From assembly GCF_037392515.1 (NCBI RefSeq), contig NC_090291.1, positions 17,077,501-17,141,500 of the forward strand: a stretch of DNA of 64,000 bases. The letters are read 5' to 3'. The notes below the pieces were generated by a model that was given only the letters and a program-made list of their open reading frames with translations, was not told the origin of the DNA and did no database searches. Below, piece after piece: positions 25,276 to 35,900 of the stretch. Position 1 is the stretch's first letter; the number at the start of each line of letters is the position of its first letter. A program made the translations under genes and the position numbers. The DNA is from Haliotis asinina (taxonomy: Eukaryota; Mollusca; Gastropoda; Lepetellida; Haliotidae).

Positions 25276-25433
25276 ATGGTTCAGGTTAGAATATTGACCT
25301 TCAGTAACCTATGCTTGTCGTAAGAGGCGACTAACAGGACCGGGTGGTCAGACTCGTTGACTTGGCTGACACAGGTCATCGGTTCTCAGTTGCGCAGATC
25401 GATGATCCTGCTGTTGATCACTGGATTTTCTTT
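25276..25433 (+). repeat. SINE family S1, 5' part
   Basis: Head (ATGCTTGTCGTAAGAGGCGA), core GGTGGTCAGACTCGTTGAC and TGTTGATCACTGGATT, then broken off before the tail. Confidence 0.8.
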
Positions 25434-25663
25434 TCCATGGTTTCTGTTCATCAGTTGTGAACAGGTGTCACGACGAGGCTGAGATTATTGGAGCTACTCG
25501 GACTCTCTGGACCTGGGGATGTGGTAATGGATGCCTGTCAGTTCCACCGTATAATCACGTGGACTGACAGTAGGTTGCCTGCTCTTCCCTGGAAATCAGG
25601 TGGCTGAACCTGTGTTACTATCAGCCCAATCAGCCAGGACACAAATAAAATCATCCAACCCTT

Positions 25664-25868
25664 TAGTGAGTAACTTTGTTTTACGCCGCAAATCCAGTCC
25701 GAACCAGACAATCCAGTGATCATAAGCATGAGCATCGATCTGCACAACTGGCATACGATGAATGTGCCTACCAAGTCAAAGAACCTGACTACCCGATCGT
25801 GTTCGGCGCCTCTTTGGATAAGCGTGGGTTAGTCTAGATCAATTCTAACCTGGATCTTCACGGGTTTT
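25664..25868 (-). repeat. SINE family S1
   Basis: Reverse copy with TTTACGCCGCAAATCC tail, GAGCATCGATCTGCACAACT core and head ending CGGG. A T-rich run (25865-25900) follows on the + strand. Confidence 0.8.
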
Positions 25869-25900
25869 TTTCTTTTTTTCTTCTTCGTTTTTTTAAAATT

Positions 25901-26570
25901 TTAGTGCCAAGCAATGGATTCCGGGATCTAATCAAGCTAGAAACGATGCATGACTGAGCGAATGGGCTTCATCGCCGCTTGTAACAGATTGGGTGTTCTC
26001 GTTATATCACGGCGGGTCAGCTTAGATGGGGAAGGAACAATGATTGTCAATGTGTAAATGAGTGGGTTAGGGTTCAAATGCTGCAGTGACGGAAACCTTA
26101 GGCGTTATCAACCTTTGTGAAGACCACGAGAGCGGATACATGGGGCTGATAAACATAAGAATGTCATTGGACCAGACAGGGATTCGAACCAGATCATAGA
26201 GGACAGCAAGGAAAGCGTTCCGAAAAATGTGCTATTGTGTCATGCCTCACTGTCATACGTAGCAGTAGATTTGGAAACGTGGATTCATACCAGCACATGT
26301 CAAATTATCAAATTAATATTGCATCATGTACATTTACCGGTTCACGCACATGTCTTCCGAACGGCGTCAAGGGGATATATGTGAAACAGTCTTTCAGGCG
26401 TCGCAATTCGCCGCGAGCGAGAAGATGGGTCCTTCTAGTCTGTTATACTGACCCGAAAGCAAATACTGTATATCCAGGAAACCCCAAGTACAGATATATA
26501 GAAAGTATATAGGCAAGTATAGATATGTGAAAATGAAGAAAGTCTCATTGTATTTTATTTGTTTTACTGT
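25901..26570. other. No gene recognised
   Basis: Noncoding. A frame at 26237-26512 shows no recognised domain. Confidence 0.4.
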
Positions 26571-26780
26571 GAGTGAGTATAGTTGTACGCCGCACTCGGC
26601 ATTATTCCAGCTGGTTGCGGTCAGTAAATAATAGACGATCCAGTGATCGTTGATCTACGCATTTATGAACCGATGGCATGTGTCTACCAAGTCAGACTCG
26701 AGTGGCAACCCGATTCCATCAGTCGCCTCTAACAAGCGTGGGTTACTGAAGATCAGTTCTAACCCCGGTCTGCACGTTTT
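26571..26780 (-). repeat. SINE family S1
   Basis: Reverse copy: GTACGCCGCACTCGGCATTA tail, GATCGTTGATCTACGCATTT core and GTGGGTTACTGAAGATCAG head, next to a T-rich tract. Confidence 0.8.
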
Positions 26781-26947
26781 TATGTTGTTTTTTTTTGTTT
26801 GTTTTTTGGTTTTTTTACTGTGAATTTATTTTCTGTAAAATGTGGTCATTTCAGAGACTAGTTGATAGTCTCGGGTCCCTCAGGTCTTCTCCAGAACTAC
26901 GATCGAGTGTTCGACAGGTTGTGTGCTGTACATTTCGTAGGTGTCAG

Positions 26948-27103
26948 AGGGTGGTGGGGTAGCCTTGTGTTTAAAGCCTTCGCTAATCAAGCCTATACCC
27001 GGGTTCGAATACCCAATGTATGAAACCCATTTCTGATGTCCCCTGTTGTGATATTACTGGAATATTGCTAAAAGCGGTTTAATAATAAACTCACTCACTC
27101 AGA
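26948..27103 (+). repeat. tRNA-derived SINE (S2), full length
   Basis: GGTGGGGTAGCCTTGTGTTT (A-box region), GGGTTCGAATACCC (B box), ATGAAACCCATTTCTGATGT body, GATATTACTGGAATATTGCT and a CTCACTCACTC tail. One of the clearest S2 copies in the window. Confidence 0.85.
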
Positions 27104-27185
27104 GGTTTCAGCAAAACACACAAAAAAACACCAAAGATATGCATTGCTTCACCGCTTTATGGCTGCATTCTTTAGAATCGAGTTT

Positions 27186-27349
27186 GGACCAAACAATCCA
27201 GTGATCAAAGTCATTAGCATAGATCTACTCGGTTGGGATGCGATGACATGTATCAACAAAGTCAGTGAGCCCGACCACTCGATCCTGTTACTCGCCTCTT
27301 ACGACAAGCATGAGCTGCTGAAGATCAGTTCTAACCCGGATCTTACGAG
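27186..27349 (-). repeat. SINE family S1, lacking the tail
   Basis: Reverse copy that starts in the core (GACCAAACAATCCAGTGATC) and continues to the head (CATGAGCTGCTGAAGATCAG). Confidence 0.75.
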
Positions 27350-28074
27350 TCTCGTCCTTTCCTCCCACTTGAAGCAGACACGTCGTGATGTTATTTTAAA
27401 ATTGCCTTCACTTTCTTACAGTCACAATTAAACAGTCCAAACACCTAACGGTACTGGGATAGCACTTACTGCAGCCTTTAGAGTATAATCAACCACTTTC
27501 GTGCAACACATTGCCCACTCAATCATAAGTTCATAGGTAACGCTGACAATGCTATAACGTGTATATTTTCTACATATGAAAAATATCTAAGTCGTCACCT
27601 TTAACATTGTTCGGATAATATTCAACGGAGCTTCAAGACATCGGAGATTCATGTGATGATACTGAAAACTGATCTAAAAGAAAGGTTCAAAGCACTTGCG
27701 AGAGATTTGTAGATGTGCTTCACAAACGGCCTTCCTGAAACGTAAACCCGAAAGAGTTACGTCCCTTGAAATGATTTCGTCAAACTGCCAAAATGACTAT
27801 TCTGTTAATGGAGAGAGAGAGAAGAGAGTGAGTGAGTGTGCGTGCGTGTGTATGTGTACGCTCCCTAATTTATTTCCAATCTATAGCTACCTCGACAATT
27901 AGTCAGAGGCAATTTTCTCATTTTCTCTGCTGGGTAAACAAAAGAAGCACTGCCAGCTAGTTATATGCAGTTTTCAAGTAACTGAAAATATTAATTTTAT
28001 TTTATCTGTCTTTACTTGTAGAATTTTCCGCATTTTATTTATAGCTATTGTAGGCGTGAGCGGATTTGCTTTAT
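27350..28074. other. No gene recognised
   Basis: Noncoding. A short GAGAGAGAGA / GTGAGTGAGTG microsatellite lies at about 27810-27842. Confidence 0.4.
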
Positions 28075-28288
28075 GGTCAACGGGAGGTAATCCTGTACGA
28101 AAAATGACAATAGTTAACTGCCTTGCCCTGACTCCACACAGTGTTGGATGTTAAACTTCACACACTGCATACCACGAATCAAAGGGAACTAAGCGCGTGC
28201 GACAAATCAAGAGTTATGGCCTTACTTCTCAAAAGGTAGGTAATCATGTTACAATGGTAAACATGAGTTACAGTTACTTCCCTTTGAC
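28075..28288. mobile_element. Possible MITE with GGTCAA-CGGGAGGTAA ends
   Basis: Inverted ends GGTCAACGGGAGGTAA (28075-28090) and TTACTTCCCTTTGACC (28274-28289 approx.) enclose about 180 bp. A second, similarly oriented right end (GTTGCCTCCCTTTGACC) lies near 28501. No coding capacity. Confidence 0.5.
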
Positions 28289-28299
28289 CGTCAATGCCG

Positions 28300-28990
28300 C
28301 CCGATGCCATGTAAAATGAAATGGAGCAAAGCTACAATATAATGTGGGAGCCAAGCTATAAATTAGGGCGATAGCCGCGCACACTCCGGTGCAGTGATGA
28401 CATACCCTAACATGCCATGAAACCGTATTCTGTCATCATATATTCCGTAAAAGTAAAGTAAAATACGAAACGTAAAGATGAAAACATGAAAGCAGATTGA
28501 GTTGCCTCCCTTTGACCTCAAAATCACACGTTCCTCCAGTTAAGTCTCCACCTTCGGGTTTACAATCTTCAAGCAGGCTGGCACGGCTGCAGGTGCTTGG
28601 GAAGCTCATTGTAGCTTTTACGAATATTTTACATTCTAAAACATTCAAGAATATCTGAACGTGTGTTACGTTTGCTTGTTGTGTAACACTACAATAAAGG
28701 ATAAGCCATCTATCTCTAAGCGGCCTTGTAAAACAAATCTGGTAACAATATAACTAGCATCATTGCTCACTATCGCGGTACGAAAAATCAGAAACCAGCT
28801 AATCAGATACGGGACCTTCCGTGAAAGCTGAGTTTGGAAATCGATTTCCACCATGGTCATACCTTGGTTGATATACTGCAAATTTATGCTGAGACAAAGT
28901 ATTGATTATTAACGTGACATATCTGAGATACCCTCATCCAGTAAGCCTCAAGATCGATTCATCACACAAGTACATGGGTGCTCGTAGCAT
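28300..28990. other. No gene recognised
   Basis: Noncoding apart from the extra TIR-like end near 28501. Short frames on both strands carry no recognised domain. Confidence 0.4.
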
Positions 28991-28994
28991 CCAA

Positions 28995-29480
28995 AGGTAA
29001 CTATGATCTTCGTAACTCTCTGATGATGTTTCATTCCCTTTCTCACGATTAAAATGTTCGCTTGATTCGTATGTTCCATCCACAATTAGAATGTGCCATG
29101 AACTTCCAGTTGAAGTGAGAAAAGGTGTGTCACTGAATTCTTTTAAATCTGATATTGTTAGAAAGCATATAACCACTCCTCAATACTTTGATTTTGGACC
29201 GAGAAACGCTAATATTACGTACACTTACAAAACTACGTGATACGTGCAGCCAACTGAATCATAATCTATTCCCTGTTGGTATAAAAGATAACCAAAGCTG
29301 TTCTTGTGGAAATGTATGCGAATATTTTTATGACTACATGTGCATATTTAAGTGTCCATTATATTCTGTACACAGACCTGCCATGATGACTATTTTACGC
29401 AGTGTTACCAAAGTGAAAAATTATAAAGTATACGTTACTATTACATGGCACTTCAGATCTAAGTTATTTTAACATATTTT
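28995..29480 (+). mobile_element. LINE fragment, C-terminal region (CR1/jockey-like)
   Basis: One frame reads SYVPSTIRMCHELPVEVRKG then LNSFKSDI and TPQYFDFGPR; another continues with KLRDTCSQLNHNLFP, SCSCGNVCE and FKCPLY. That order is typical of the end of ORF2 in CR1/jockey-type non-LTR elements: the VPSTIR..LP block, then a Cys-rich motif ending CPLY. A frame change and stops show decay. The reverse-transcriptase part is absent. Clade placement is by memory of motif style, not by search. Confidence 0.7.
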
Positions 29481-30339
29481 AAATTTTTCAAACATATGTT
29501 TGTCAATCAAAAAGATTTTCTTCACTATTGCAATTGTTGCCCTGATTCCAATCTTTCTGTTCTTGACTGTCCATCATGCATAATGAATGCAAAATAATAT
29601 CATGTAAATACTACGGAGAGGGTGTCAAAGTTGTATATCTCGTAACCAATCCTTTTTTCATGAATACAATATGTTTAAATCAAGAAGATACAGTCATCAA
29701 TATCCCCCGCATTACCTCCAATTTCAGTCTAAGTCACACTTGTTGCGATGGAAACGCCAAAAATATTTTATTCAGAATTCTAAAACTACCATAAGGCACC
29801 GGTATACCACTAGACCAATCTATGTGTCACGGTTTTAGAGTTCTGCTCCGGAAACGACAAATGTGCACGGACGGACGAAAGGACGGGGTGCATTTTAATA
29901 CCTCCCGCAAAACGCGTTGCAGGGGATAAAAATATGGAGGGGTTCAACAATCTACAATCAACTGCTGGGCGCCGATTTCCATCCAAGGTTAAAATACTGT
30001 TACCTCCTACAAGTGCAAAATTGACACATTCTCATTATGTAAATAGGGTAATCTTTAATTGCTCGTAAAATATTCCTCTGTTTCACTGCGATAAACTGGG
30101 AACAAATTAACATTATTTTGCAAAATAATATTGTTTACATATTCTTTAAAAAATATGAGATTAACATTTTTCAGCCAACTTGTTAAATGCATGTACACCC
30201 AGTTAATTATTGCAACCAACCGATATGTATTACCATTTTGTTTATCATGCAAGTATTAACATAAATAACAGAATAATAACTTTAGATAATAACGCTGTAA
30301 GCCAACACAGTGGCGTTCAACGACCTCAGTGAAGCAGAC
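29481..30339. other. No gene recognised
   Basis: Noncoding. GGACGGACGAAAGGACGG and AATACCTCCCGC near 29870-29910 look like a dispersed molluscan repeat but cannot be delimited. Confidence 0.35.
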
Positions 30340-30486
30340 CAGGGGCCCCTTTCACAAAACTCTCGTAAGCCTAAGGTCTCGTCTCGTAGCATTCCTACTT
30401 CCTATGTTATGGTACAGGAGGTACGAATGCTACGGGAAAAGTTACGAGATCTTAGGCTTACGAGAGCTTTGTGAAAGGGGCCCCAG
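30340..30486. mobile_element. Palindromic foldback MITE, 147 bp
   Basis: Ends CAGGGGCCCCTTTCACAAA and the inverse TTTGTGAAAGGGGCCCC. Arms of about 60 bp (CTCTCGTAAGCCTAAG, TCTCGTAGCATTC) pair across a short centre. It sits about 600 bp upstream of the TATA box of gene A. No target duplication could be fixed. Confidence 0.85.
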
Positions 30487-31074
30487 GATCATGACCTCCA
30501 GCCCTATTAAAAGTGCAATGTGTAAGTGTTTATTATGTAGATAAAATAAAGAGAAACAGAATATGTTGATGGGCTTTAAACTTGTGAGAGTCCATCCTTT
30601 CGTTTGAAAATTCCGCAGGTACTGTCTTGTAATGACTTAAAATAATCAACATACACACATATTTCTCTCACATTGAATGTTTTCACAAGGCCACAACATG
30701 CTATAATTAATTGATTTTGCTTTTGTCTGAAAAAATAACTCAGGTGAAATTCTGGCCTTGGCTTGTGTATAGACTAACAGTTAGCGACGCCAACACTAAA
30801 CTATGGAGGCCCGTAAAAGGCCATGCAATGTACAAGGTGTGAAACGCTTGACGATTTTCAACGCAGCTATTCAACAAAACGGATCAGTATTCTAACAAAG
30901 CTGATCAATCTTATCTCTCAATCTCCACTGCTAGTCACTATAGCGATAGTTTCAACTGACCGAGCAGGCCGCAAAAGTGCGTGTATTGTTCGTTTGTACC
31001 TACTCGTCTCTGTCCGCAATGTGTAGACATGTATTGTGTCACCGCCATGACAACTGCAGGGAATAGCCCGGTTC

Positions 31075-31267
31075 TATAAATAGTAACGTCATTCACAGCC
31101 ACGTGAGTGTGGATTGCTTACGTATCCACCCCTTGTGGTCTATGTTGATGAAAGAAGGTTCATATAAGCATTTTGCCAAAGTGGACTTACTGTAGATCTG
31201 TATGTTTATAATGAACCGTCAGTGTTGACGTATCGCTCAGATTCAGTGTATGTTTCTCACAAGCAAG
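31075..31267 (+). promoter_or_regulatory. Promoter and noncoding exon 1 of CHMP4-like gene A
   Basis: TATAAATA at 31075-31082 is followed by GTAACGTCATTC (CRE-like half site). The block is conserved in place and sequence at 41214 and 50561. The transcript should start near 31105. Exon 1 ends ...CTCACAAGCAAG before GTAAGC at 31268, the same donor context as in copies B and C. The start site is inferred from TATA spacing. Confidence 0.75.
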
Positions 31268-31399
31268 GTAAGCAGACGTCGCACTCACTGTTTGTATATA
31301 CGTATATAGTGTTTCAATATCAGTTATCGACCTGATTGTAAATGCTAATGAATGCAAGATGGAGACTCGTCCTCTGATTAAGGAATGGCCTGATTAACG

Positions 31400-31546
31400 T
31401 GTGAGTTTGGTTTTACGACGCTTTTAGCAATATTCGGCAGTGTCATGGTCGGGGACACCGGAAATTGGCTTCACATATTGCATCGAACCCGTGTTTCCGG
31501 CGTGACATGGGAACGCTTGAACCTGTAGGTTACTCCATGGTCCCTA
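31400..31546 (-). repeat. tRNA-derived SINE (S2) in intron 1 of gene A
   Basis: Reverse S2 with tail GTTTTACGACGCTTTTAGCA and B-box region CATCGAACCCG. It is at the same position as copies in B (41505) and C (50862), so the insertion is older than the triplication. Confidence 0.8.
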
Positions 31547-31833
31547 CTTGAAATGGAAACACAACACATGACATAACACATAATTAACGAATTAAGATAG
31601 CTGAACACTTAAGTTGTGAAAATGGTGTTTAGTAAAATAACCGTTTTGTAAACGATAAACATCGTCATTGTTTTTTAGTTACGGAGTTCCATAACGATCG
31701 ACAGTCAGGTGACCTCGAACGGTTTTCAGTAGTTTGTCCAAGTCGAAATACGTCAACATAATTCTACACTTGCACGGGTGATTTTCCTATCAGGTTGAGC
31801 TGGTTGTGAGGTACAGCCCGTTGTCACAGTGTA

Positions 31834-32520
31834 GGGGAGACCGGAGTCAGTTGTAACACTTTTTACTGAAACAAGGGGCACTGATCAGAGCAATTTCCCT
31901 GGACTGGTTGTTGCTTATGTTTTTGTTTTTCTCTCGCGAGTACCCGCATGATATTCCTCCCAATGACTGCAAGTGTTATAAGTGACCCCTAGCACCGGTC
32001 CGTTGTAACAGGTGGATGTGGCAATTGTAACGAAGAAGGTACAAATGTAGCAATATGTTTATTTTCGAAATAAACATAAAAATGAAATGTGGAAAGATGT
32101 TATCTTGATCATTTGATGTGGAAATGGATACAATCATTGTAACACAGTGCTACAATAGTCCCCGATGGTAGTATCCGCGTTTCATGCCATAGCACATATT
32201 AACAACTCGGGGCTTCTCAAATATTTCTGCTTCAAAATATGTCATACTACCTCAGTTTTACACATGAAACGTTCATTTCATACCAAGTATCATTTACTCC
32301 ATGAAGAACGTTTCATTACGTTTTGTGAAAAAATTACTTACCTATGTGTAAAACGATTTTAGCCATCTATATCTCAACATGAGAGAGCAGCTGAAAAAGG
32401 CCTGTACGTATACCACTGGAATTAAAGGGGAATAATTCTGTTCACCTACATCTTGCTTGAGCGAAAACTTTGAGAGTAATCCCCCTTGTTGACCCCTTGT
32501 TGACTGACCCCGCTCTCCCC
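31834..32520. mobile_element. TIR element in intron 1 of gene A
   Basis: Ends GGGGAGACCGGAGTCAGTTG (31834) and the inverse CTGACCCCGCTCTCCCC (to 32520) are flanked by TA on both sides. Gene B has an uninterrupted counterpart at about 42079-42092, supporting a discrete 687-bp insertion. No transposase seen, so it is nonautonomous. Confidence 0.7.
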
Positions 32521-32639
32521 TATTGTGCACTTTACATTTTAATGTTCGCACCTTCGTATATTGTCTGTTTGCTTTCTTTTGTACTTTTTCACTGCTCACC
32601 TTTGAGGCTTGAGACTGGTGTGCACCAAACCCAAATTGC

Positions 32640-32675
32640 CACCCCTTCCCCTTCCCCTTCCCCTCCCCCTCCCAA
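32640..32675. repeat. C-rich tract, G-quadruplex/i-motif candidate
   Basis: CCCCTTCCCCTTCCCCTTCC continues as CCTCCCCCTCCC, giving at least five C-runs. The - strand has the G-quadruplex pattern. Lies in intron 1 of gene A, about 290 bp before the start-codon exon. Confidence 0.85.
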
Positions 32676-32962
32676 GTTTTGTTCAACATCGATGCATGAT
32701 CCTGACGAGGGGGGAAAGCAAATCCCAGAAGCGTTGTGTACAAAAAGTCAATTTTTGACAATCAACTCTCTGTCGCTGAAGACGATATCCAATCCGGATC
32801 TATACGGGTCTATATGTTTGTTTCTTTTCCAAAAGAAGTTCTTTAAGAGATTCTTTCCTAGCTACAAATCCTTCGCGGCTATGTTTTATTCCTGACATAG
32901 CACGCTTGAACGCACGCACATTTTTTATCATGTTCAGGCATACGGCACATCACTCGGGTAAG

Positions 32963-35900
32963 ATGGCACAGAGACTGATGTTTTGGAATCACAAGGACGA
33001 GATTTCCACCGAGGAGGCGATAGAGCGCCTTCGAGATCTGCAAGAACTTCTGTCTAACAAAACTAGTAACATTGAAAAGAAATTTGATGTTGAAACGAAA
33101 ACTGCATTGGAAAAAAGAGCGACGGATAAGAAAGGTAAGTGGAAAATGAATCAAATTTCGGTTTTGACATGCAATATTTTGTCAGTTACACGAAATGAAG
33201 GGTATGTAGCATGCCGCACCTATGAAGTTCAGGATGGTGTTACAGCTGTCACACAGATGGTGTTACACGTGTCGCACAGATGAATTTACATGTGTCACAG
33301 ACGGTGTTGCAGGTGACATACGGACAGTGTTGCAGGTGTCACACAGATGATGTTACAGGTGTCACACATGTTCTGTTACAGGCGACTCTCAGAGGATTTT
33401 ACATATGCCACACCGATGATGTTACAGATGACCCACAGCTGGTGTTACGTATGTCATACCGATGATGTTACAGGTGTCACACAGATGATGTTACAGGTGC
33501 CATACACATGGTGTAACATGTGTCAAACATATGGTGTTACAGATAGTGTTAATAGTGTTGCAGGTGTAACACAGATGGTGTTACAGATGTCACACCGATG
33601 TGGTTACATGTGCGACACAGACGGTGTTACATGTGCGATACAGATAGTGATACAGGCAACACACAAATGGTGTTACAGGTGTCACACAGATGGTGTTACA
33701 GATATCACGACGATGTGGTTACATGTGCGACACAGGTGGTGATGCAGATGTCACGCCGATGTGGTTACATGTGCGACACAGATGGTGTTACATGTGTCAA
33801 ACGGATGGTGTTACATGTGCGACACAGATGTGAAGGTAGTTACAATTGTCACGTGAATGATGTCACAGATCTAGAAAGTGTCACGCGGGTGTTGTTACCG
33901 GTCTATTTTAAATGTTGCATACTGAGACAGATCGAGTGAAAGTGATACAGGTGTCACGTGTACGATGTTAAGATCTAGTAGGTGTAACGATGCTAAGATC
34001 TAGTAGATGTAACATGAATGGTGTTATATGTGTCAAGTCGAAGGTGTAACGTATCTATTAGAAATGGGTCATGTTCTTACACACCTAGTAAAGGTGGCGT
34101 TACAGGTGTCACGCGGATGGTGTTACAGATCTAGTAAAAGTGGTGTTACAGGTCTCACATGGATGTGTCGTTACAGCCGCATTGCAGGCCCTGCGACGTC
34201 GTAAGCGATATGAGAAGCTGCTGACTGAAGTGGACGGAATGACGGCGTTACTGGAGATGCAGTTGGAGACGTTAACATCATCTTCCATGAATGCCGAAGC
34301 CGTGAAGTGCCTGACGGTAGCTTCAGAAGCTATACAACGTACCTTCGGTTACATGTGCGTGAAACATTGGATTAGTTTTATAAATTGGAGAGAGACAACC
34401 GTATTTTTCAGATCTGGAAACGAAACAAACACAAAAATAGATCAGGGAAGTCAAAAGCAAGCGATACCCTGAACAGCAAAAGAAATCAACTGTACATTTA
34501 CTTCCACAATGCAGCGCAATGGCCGTTTCATAGCCTTGATCCCTTAAAGAAACGGGTGCTGGAAAGGGAAGAGTGAGTGAGTGAGTTGATATTTAACGTC
34601 ACATCGACAATATTGCAGCAATATCGTGATGGAAACATTCTTGACATAAAAAAAGAAATATATGTACATTATGAAATGCCAGTCGATGAAGGACAGTAAA
34701 AGCGCTAGAATATTACCATTGGAATTAAAACTAGCGTGGAAAGTTATAACTTATAGCATGGATTGAAAGTGTAGAGGTACAGGTTGGTGCTGGAAGGATT
34801 TGTACGAGTATCATATAAGGTTTCAGCTGTTAAGGTTAATGTATCTGTTTGCTTACAGTCATAATATGTCCGAACATAATGTTCGGTACAATGCGAGAAA
34901 CTAATTTCTGGTATTCCACATGTTGCTGGAATATTGCAAAACAGGCGTTAAGCCAAATTCACTAACTCATTGATCTCTTACCCGTGAAAGTCCGGGGTAG
35001 AATAGGCCTCCAGCAACCCATGCTTGCAATAAAAGTCGTAAGAGGCTTGTCGTAAGAGGCGACTAACGGGATCGAGTGGTCATCGGTTGCCAGTTGCGCA
35101 GATCGATGCTCATACTGTTGATCTCTGGATTGTCCAGAATCGATTATTTACAGACCGCCGCCACATAGCTGGAATATTGCTGAGTGCGACGCAAAACTAA
35201 ACTCACTCACTCACTGATCTCTGATTAGTACAAATACCTGATTAATATCATTCATAAAGGACAGGCGACAGGGTGGCGGGCCTGAGAGACGAGGTGTCAG
35301 ACAGGATGGAGGATGAAGAAGAGACTTGCATCACCCTGGAACAGCCTCTTGGAGCCGAGGAATTCGATGACGTATGTATAGCTGTGTTTAATGCAGTGGT
35401 CATCAGGTTTCCAGCTTGCCGGTTCGAATGAGGAGCAAACAGTCCTGCTCACTCTTCTATCACGATACAGCTCCCCACATGGGTACAATGTATGAAGCCC
35501 ATTTCTGGTGTCCCCCCTCCGTGATATTGCTGGAATATTGCTAAAAGGGGCGTAAACCTAAGCTCACTCATTCACAATCAGAGCGTCTCTGTTTTTGTTT
35601 TTTTATTTTCAGGATGATCTCCTGGCTGAGCTTGAGGAGATGGACCATGATGATCTCATACACAAACTGACCGACATCCAGTTGCCCTCTGTTCCCACCG
35701 AGGAGGTCAAGACAAAAGGTGAGATCTTCACTTTTTTGTTCTCTTTGCCAGGAAGTCGGATTGGATTCCGGTTTGAACAATAGTGTTTGCTTGATTTGGA
35801 AGCAAAGCCAGAAATGATGACTACAAAAGTGGTTAAAGCCATGAGCACATGTCGCGCTGACAAACGAAGCCACATATTCCTGAACCCGTAAATAGTGAAT

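Noticed and set aside
29790-29935. GGACGGACGAAAGGACGG / AATACCTCCCGC segment as an element of its own
   Set aside because: Reminiscent of dispersed molluscan repeats, but no ends, duplication or second copy could be found in the window.
33280-33939. Frames with repeated Cys-His-Thr-Asp-Gly-Val-Thr
   Set aside because: Translation of the intron-2 minisatellite of gene A. The real coding path skips it by GT-AG splicing.
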